NCBI GenBank assembly: GCA_000507305.1
Contig: DF239020.1
Location: 319,937 to 383,936 of the forward strand
Reading direction: 5' to 3'
DNA length: 64,000 nt
DNA from: Breviolum minutum Mf 1.05b.01
Taxonomy: Eukaryota > Sar > Dinophyceae > Suessiales > Symbiodiniaceae
Positions 60,301-64,000 of this stretch are shown in pieces. Made by a program: the position numbers and the translations under genes. Position 1 is the first letter of the stretch. The number at the start of each line of letters is the position of its first letter. Under the pieces are notes generated by a model. The model made no database searches, was not told the origin of the DNA, and saw only the letters and a list, made by a program, of their open reading frames with translations.

Positions 60301-61397
60301 ACCCGGAGGGATTGGAAGCGTTCAACCACTGGAACTCCAGCTCCTCAAGGGCCCATGTTTGCCAATTTTTTCCGCAAGTTCCATTCAATTAACAGGCTTT
60401 GGGATACTTGAAATCTCTGAAATGCTTGGGATACTCAAGATGTTTTTTGTTGAAAAAAAGTACTTTCCTTTTTGAAAAAACGATGTTTGTTGTTTGGTTC
60501 CATGTTTTTTTTCGGGCAACACATAAAAATTGATAAAAATTGCATCTGGGAAATCAATTTTACCAACTCATACAACCTATGATGGGAAAGAAACACTTCA
60601 TCCACCAGCCACCAATGGACCAATGGCAACAGCGGCTAAACTTGGCCATTTCCAATCTAATCTGATGATGTCTGGATCACCATTGCACATCATCACTGCA
60701 GACACCAAAATGGACACTGCTGTCCTGCATAAAACTTTGCATTGGCCTGCCATGCTTTCACTTTGATCCACACGGCCTAAGCTGGCTCGGAAGCAATGTC
60801 TAACGTCTTTATAAGCAGCATCAAATAGCAAAAACTCAGGAAAGCTGTGAGTATCATCACTTTGGTCAAATCAAACTCCAAGTGAAAAACCGACAGAAGA
60901 AGCCTACTCTCACACAGTCTGGTGCGCCCCAGGCACTCGGCTTTCACAAGTGAAGTAAGTCCTGAAGGACCACGAGATACTTCCGTCAGGGACGGACAAA
61001 GCAGATTCCTTGGTCCAGTCAATCTTCTATAATTCTCGGCTTGAAAGTTCTGTAAGGCAAAAAAATGTCATTGAAATACATCCTTTTCAATGATTGGACT
61101 CTTGACGGTTTGTCCACATTTAAGCATCATTTTTTCACAAGCCTTCCTGCAATTAATCCATCCTCATTCATCCACAATCATATGATATTTCTCCCAAAAT
61201 CATCAGCTCTACTTGCTTTCTCCTCCCTTTTCCTCCCCTTAAAAAGGTAGACCACGACTTACCAGGTTGCCATTGTCTTTAAGGCAAGGTGCTGGTGTGC
61301 TAAAGTCACCCGCACACGAAGGTTTGGATAACAATGGACGATGAGCACCGACCGTCAATGCCAAGAGCGACAAGGAGAAGCATCGCATGACGGCCAT
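54319..61397 (-). CDS. Secreted Cys-rich DUF305 protein with C-terminal anchor
   Basis: First exon 61263-61397 encodes a signal peptide (MAVMRCFSLSLLALTVGAHR) and ends at GTAAGT. Then: 60939-61008, about 60700-60760 (AGQQCPFWC), about 60270-60390 (CGKNWQTWALEELEFQWLNA), about 59955-60034, 59439-59636, 58225-58399 (Cys-rich), 57950-57996, 57276-57398, 56717-56931 (five or six SHGD-type His repeats), 56191-56390 (DUF305 core DFVRMMLPHHAGAVAMVDAL), 55962-56109 (ending in the family-typical QYAEMAWMRRWM), 55350-55506, 54822-54953 (ShKT-like CLRSCGKC), and 54319-54435 (hydrophobic tail IRALGIGLIVAFSALL, stop). The last six junctions and several others are phase-perfect with GA/GT donors. DUF305 proteins are ferritin-like and in bacteria often copper-linked. 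Here the context suggests a cell-surface, possibly metal-binding protein, either transmembrane or GPI-anchored (inference). An ATG at 56952 could be a separate start, but it would lack a signal peptide. Confidence 0.8.
58565..58852 (+). CDS. Antisense open frame inside an intron
   Basis: A 95-codon plus frame with coding-like codons (purine-rich first position) reads SSEKKDCQEAVDGHITAGKQ and MVQLGVGCGYGVKKFSTQV. It lies in the intron between minus exons 59439 and 58399 of the surface-protein gene. The opposing minus frame is also open, but its first codon positions are pyrimidine-rich. It may be an exon of an overlapping plus gene or a skipped exon. No family recognised. Confidence 0.35.
   Translation: MRVSGSETRMISYELLFSSEKKDCQEAVDGHITAGKQAEFEVCFSWKSDKSMVQLGVGCGYGVKKFSTQVPEDCVKQRCVWRGFPHTSHMETWKL
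58955..59060. mobile_element. MITE family F, near-perfect inverted ends
   Basis: 106 bp including flanking TA: TACCCTCCCTGAAACTAAAC at the left and GTTTGTTTCAGGGAGGGTA at the right, with CATAG/CCTATG continuing the arms. A related right end (GGGCCTAGGTAAGTTTTTAG then GGAGGGTA) occurs near 40895-40922. Confidence 0.9.
59673..59876 (+). CDS. Small plus-strand open frame, uncertain
   Basis: A 67-codon ATG-to-stop frame whose second half reads KQEEFRRLSKDGKLLNRLFQ then RLEYLENPDALMWKCY. The minus frame across it is Ser-rich, as expected for an antisense shadow, which favours the plus strand. The segment recalls strands of a PH-like fold, but that is only an impression. It lies in an intron of the minus-strand surface-protein gene. 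Confidence 0.3.
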   Translation: MNARRYRRYVPILSVGLRQSCTTTGKQEEFRRLSKDGKLLNRLFQVSDKFIRLEYLENPDALMWKCY

Positions 61398-62199
61398 GGC
61401 GGCAGAAACTTTAGGGTTGAAATCTTGATGTGAAACGATGTTCAGAGCTACATTTTCTACAGTATCAAAAATAAATAAATGTAGTCTGTGTATATTCCAT
61501 TGAATTCCGTTGAATTCTTAACACAGATCTCATTTCAAGAGTAATTGTTTGATGATCGGAAGTTACCCTGATTTCAATCAACCAAACAAACAACCAAGCA
61601 AGATGAGATATCATCTTTACATGTCATTCGAATCCTGTTCTTGCTACGACCAGCCAAGTTGGCACCATCATGTTGTAGGAAGCTCTATGTTTAGAAGACT
61701 TTACAATCATATAAGGTACAACTGTCAGGGTTTCTTCAGAAGAGGATTTCTGCAAATTACAGTTTCCTCCCAAAAACAATGAGAAAAAAAGGATCCATTT
61801 ACAGTTTCCCCCTCAAATAGTGGGAAAGAATTATAGCACGTGCTATACATATAATATATAGTTTTGTTTCTGCCTCATATCTTCTCCTTCCTATGGACTC
61901 TTGGGATTGCCGTGGCAAAAAAGCTGCAGGACGAATAGTGCCATGGATGGGGTGTGTTTTCAGATCCCATCAAAGACAGCAACAGCTCTGAATTTCCCAA
62001 CACCAAGGATGCTTTCGAACTTTGGATACTCACCCGAAATTAGAAAAGAATTGGATGAAGATCCCTACAACTCTACAAGTCTCAAAATGGTCAAAAAAAA
62101 ATGGATTTCATCACACAAGGTCATCAAATTGTTTCTTGGTAAATACCTAATATTTAATAGCCAGCCATGTTGAGCCACACAGCCCATCTTGAAATCATT

Positions 62200-62425
62200 C
62201 CACAGAGGGCACAATACAGCACCAGGTAGCACCACTGCCATCTTCCCAAAGCGGTCTGCCGTCTTGGCAACCACCGGGGTAACGCTGAGACTCACCTCGT
62301 TTGTCTGGGGAATGACGCAGTGGAGTGGTGTGTCAACAGTTGTGGAAGGGATTACACCAAGTGTTGCAAGTTGAGGAGGTTTAGGATTTTGATGATGATG
62401 ATGATTTTGACATTGATTTTGACAT

Positions 62426-62483
<58 letters not shown>

Positions 62484-64000
62484 TATGAATATGAATATGA
62501 ATATGCATATGCATATGAATATGAATATGAATATGAATAAATCTTCAACACAGGCACTATGGCATTGGCCGTTGAAAGTCCTCCCACCACTGCAGGAGAC
62601 AAAGCCAAATCCACATAGATCAAGGGAATCAGTGCAGTGGCCTCAGCAAAACGTCATCCTTCGATCCATCCATCACCATGCATCACCCAGATCACCCAAA
62701 GGCCCACATTTGAAAACCAAGGAACTCCCCAAAAAGCGGCATTGTAGCACCATCCAAAGGACAGAATTTCACGGAAGGGTTTTAAGGCTAAGATGGGCGA
62801 CCATGAGCGCAAAGTGTCTATTATACCTCAACAAAAATCGCTGCCAGTTGCCATGGTGTGATGATGTGAAAACAGAGTGGGGCTGGTTGGGGGGCTTGTA
62901 GAGAGGACAATCAAAAAATTGTTTCTGCAGTAAGGGGGTGAATGCCCGACCGTTTATCAGATAGTCCAACCACGCCTCGCAAACGTTCCCCTGGGCGCCG
63001 ACGATGTGTCTCTGGGAGCAGCGCGAAAACGCAGCAGGCAGTGCAGAAGGAAGATGCACCAACACCAAGAGACATAAGTTGCAAACCAACGTTCTCCAAA
63101 AGATAACCTGCACAGAGGCGTTTTTGAAAGATGGTGAGGGTTTGATGGTTGATCTGTGATCTCGTGCTTGCACAACAAATATAGAGTCATGCAAGATAGA
63201 CAAGCAGTATCAAACATCAGAAGTGCTTAACATGACCAGAATACAAAATGTCAACAGTCGACAGCTTGCTTTTACAGCACCTCCAATGGCAGGGCCGATC
63301 AATAAACCAGCAGACATGCCCATTTGCATTGGGGCTCTTGTTCGCGCTGAGTTCAAGGGATGTGAAATATCCGTGACATACATTCCTGCATGCTGTCGCT
63401 GGATGACTTAAAACAATGACAGGGGGAACAGATCTGACATTCAAACACATCCGACATCAACTTAAGATATCAAAAAATTCAAGCAACAAGTATAAGAAAA
63501 TCAAAATATATAAGTATCATATCTTTCGTGACTCAAATCACACATCCAACACCACCCTCCCCCCAAACATATTCCTGCCCAGGGTCCTGCTGAAGTAAAA
63601 GTAGAAGCTACACCGAGGCCCACAGCCAAGCGGAGCACCATTAACTGTTCATAGCCCGAGGCAAAGGCCACACCGGCCAATCCTCGAGGGGCCCCGAGTT
63701 TCTCAACGTTTGTTGTTGTCTGTTGCACCATAAAATGGACATCATCATTTGTTTTGAGAGTTGTTTTTTCAGGGTTTTTGTTTTGTTGCTGAAGAAAAAA
63801 AAATGATGATGTCACAAAGTAATGGCCAATTATGCCTGAATTCACTTTTTTGAAGGTTGTCACTGTCCTTTTCTGTCAGTTTTCATTATCTAAGACAACT
63901 TCAACCTTTTGACTCAGCCAGGTATCCGGTGGCGATGGACATCAAACCACCAACTAGCAAAGGTTTGCGACCATAGGCTTCAGACAAAATGGAGGATGGA
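62200..64000 (-). CDS. Major facilitator superfamily transporter (partial)
   Basis: Twelve-helix carrier of the MFS; substrate unknown. Exons: 63927-64000, continuing past the window (SEAYGRKPLLVGGLMSIATG, the loop 2-3 GR motif and helix 3); 63614-63682 (GYEQLMVLRLAVGL); 63281-63346 (MSAGLLIGPAIGG); about 62980-63107 (LLENVGLQLMSLGVGASSF then FALLPETHRRRPGER, helix 6 and the start of the central loop); about 62540-62600 (VVGGLSTANAIVPVL); about 62200-62295 (VVAKTADRFGKMAVVLPGAV, the repeated DRFGK motif of the second half). The first four joins are phase-perfect (GA, GT, GT donors). The order of helices and the two DRxGR/K motifs fit an intact MFS. The 3' end is not located. Confidence 0.82.
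62390..62538. repeat. (GAT)n followed by (GAATAT)n
   Basis: About 30 GAT units passing into GAATAT/GCATAT hexamers. It sits in an MFS-gene intron between two exons, so the open frames on both strands across it are repeat artefacts. Confidence 0.95.

Noticed and set aside
62320-62901. 193-codon plus frame with poly-Met and MN repeats
   Set aside because: It is translated microsatellite; transporter exons are read on the opposite strand on both sides of it.
1-64000. Bacterial features (operons, CRISPR, insertion sequences) and tRNA or rRNA genes
   Set aside because: None seen by eye; the sequence is intron-rich eukaryotic DNA. A tRNA could still be missed without a covariance-model search.

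Overview
This is an intron-rich eukaryotic nuclear window, most consistent with a dinoflagellate of the Symbiodiniaceae type. The case rests on very small exons (30-200 nt), many introns whose only frame-consistent 5' splice sites begin with GA or GC instead of GT, AG|G acceptors, one PPR motif per exon, and dense trinucleotide microsatellites. No prokaryotic signals (operons, Shine-Dalgarno sites, CRISPR) are seen. Species assignment is inference. Exon boundaries below were set by hand from splice-site position plus reading-frame phase; those described as phase-checked give exon lengths that fit the flanking phases exactly.

Layout. 0-4.5 kb: microsatellites and MITEs, with a short plus-strand gene end at 4.55-4.83 kb. 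5.4-9.2 kb: minus-strand exons of an unrecognised gene (5.45-6.99 kb) and of one or two others (8.65-8.88 kb; a membrane-segment exon at 9.1 kb). 11.2-23.7 kb: a large minus-strand DEAH/DExH RNA helicase in about 20 small exons; motifs I, Ia, II, III, IV, V and VI can be read in order. 26.3-26.7 kb: minus exons, possibly the helicase 5' part. 27.0-29.7 kb: a complete minus-strand gene for an RRM-CCCH-KH-RS RNA-binding protein. 31-33.3 kb: a plus-strand gene of unknown function, facing a minus exon at 33.7-34.0 kb. 35.9-40.4 kb: fragments of several genes on both strands, a C-rich minisatellite and MITEs. 41.5-50.0 kb: a minus-strand PPR protein gene, interrupted by a 530-N assembly gap. 51.4-53.9 kb: unrecognised minus exons. 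54.3-61.4 kb: a minus-strand gene for a secreted, cysteine-rich protein with signal peptide, a His-rich repeat, a DUF305 domain, a ShKT-like module and a C-terminal hydrophobic anchor. 62.2-64.0 kb: a minus-strand major facilitator transporter that runs off the window end.

The genes do not form an obvious pathway. RNA metabolism is over-represented (helicase, RRM/CCCH/KH protein, PPR protein), and two genes concern the cell surface or membrane. Between exons lie at least seven families of short terminal-inverted-repeat elements. Several carry TA target duplications and one has inserted inside another.
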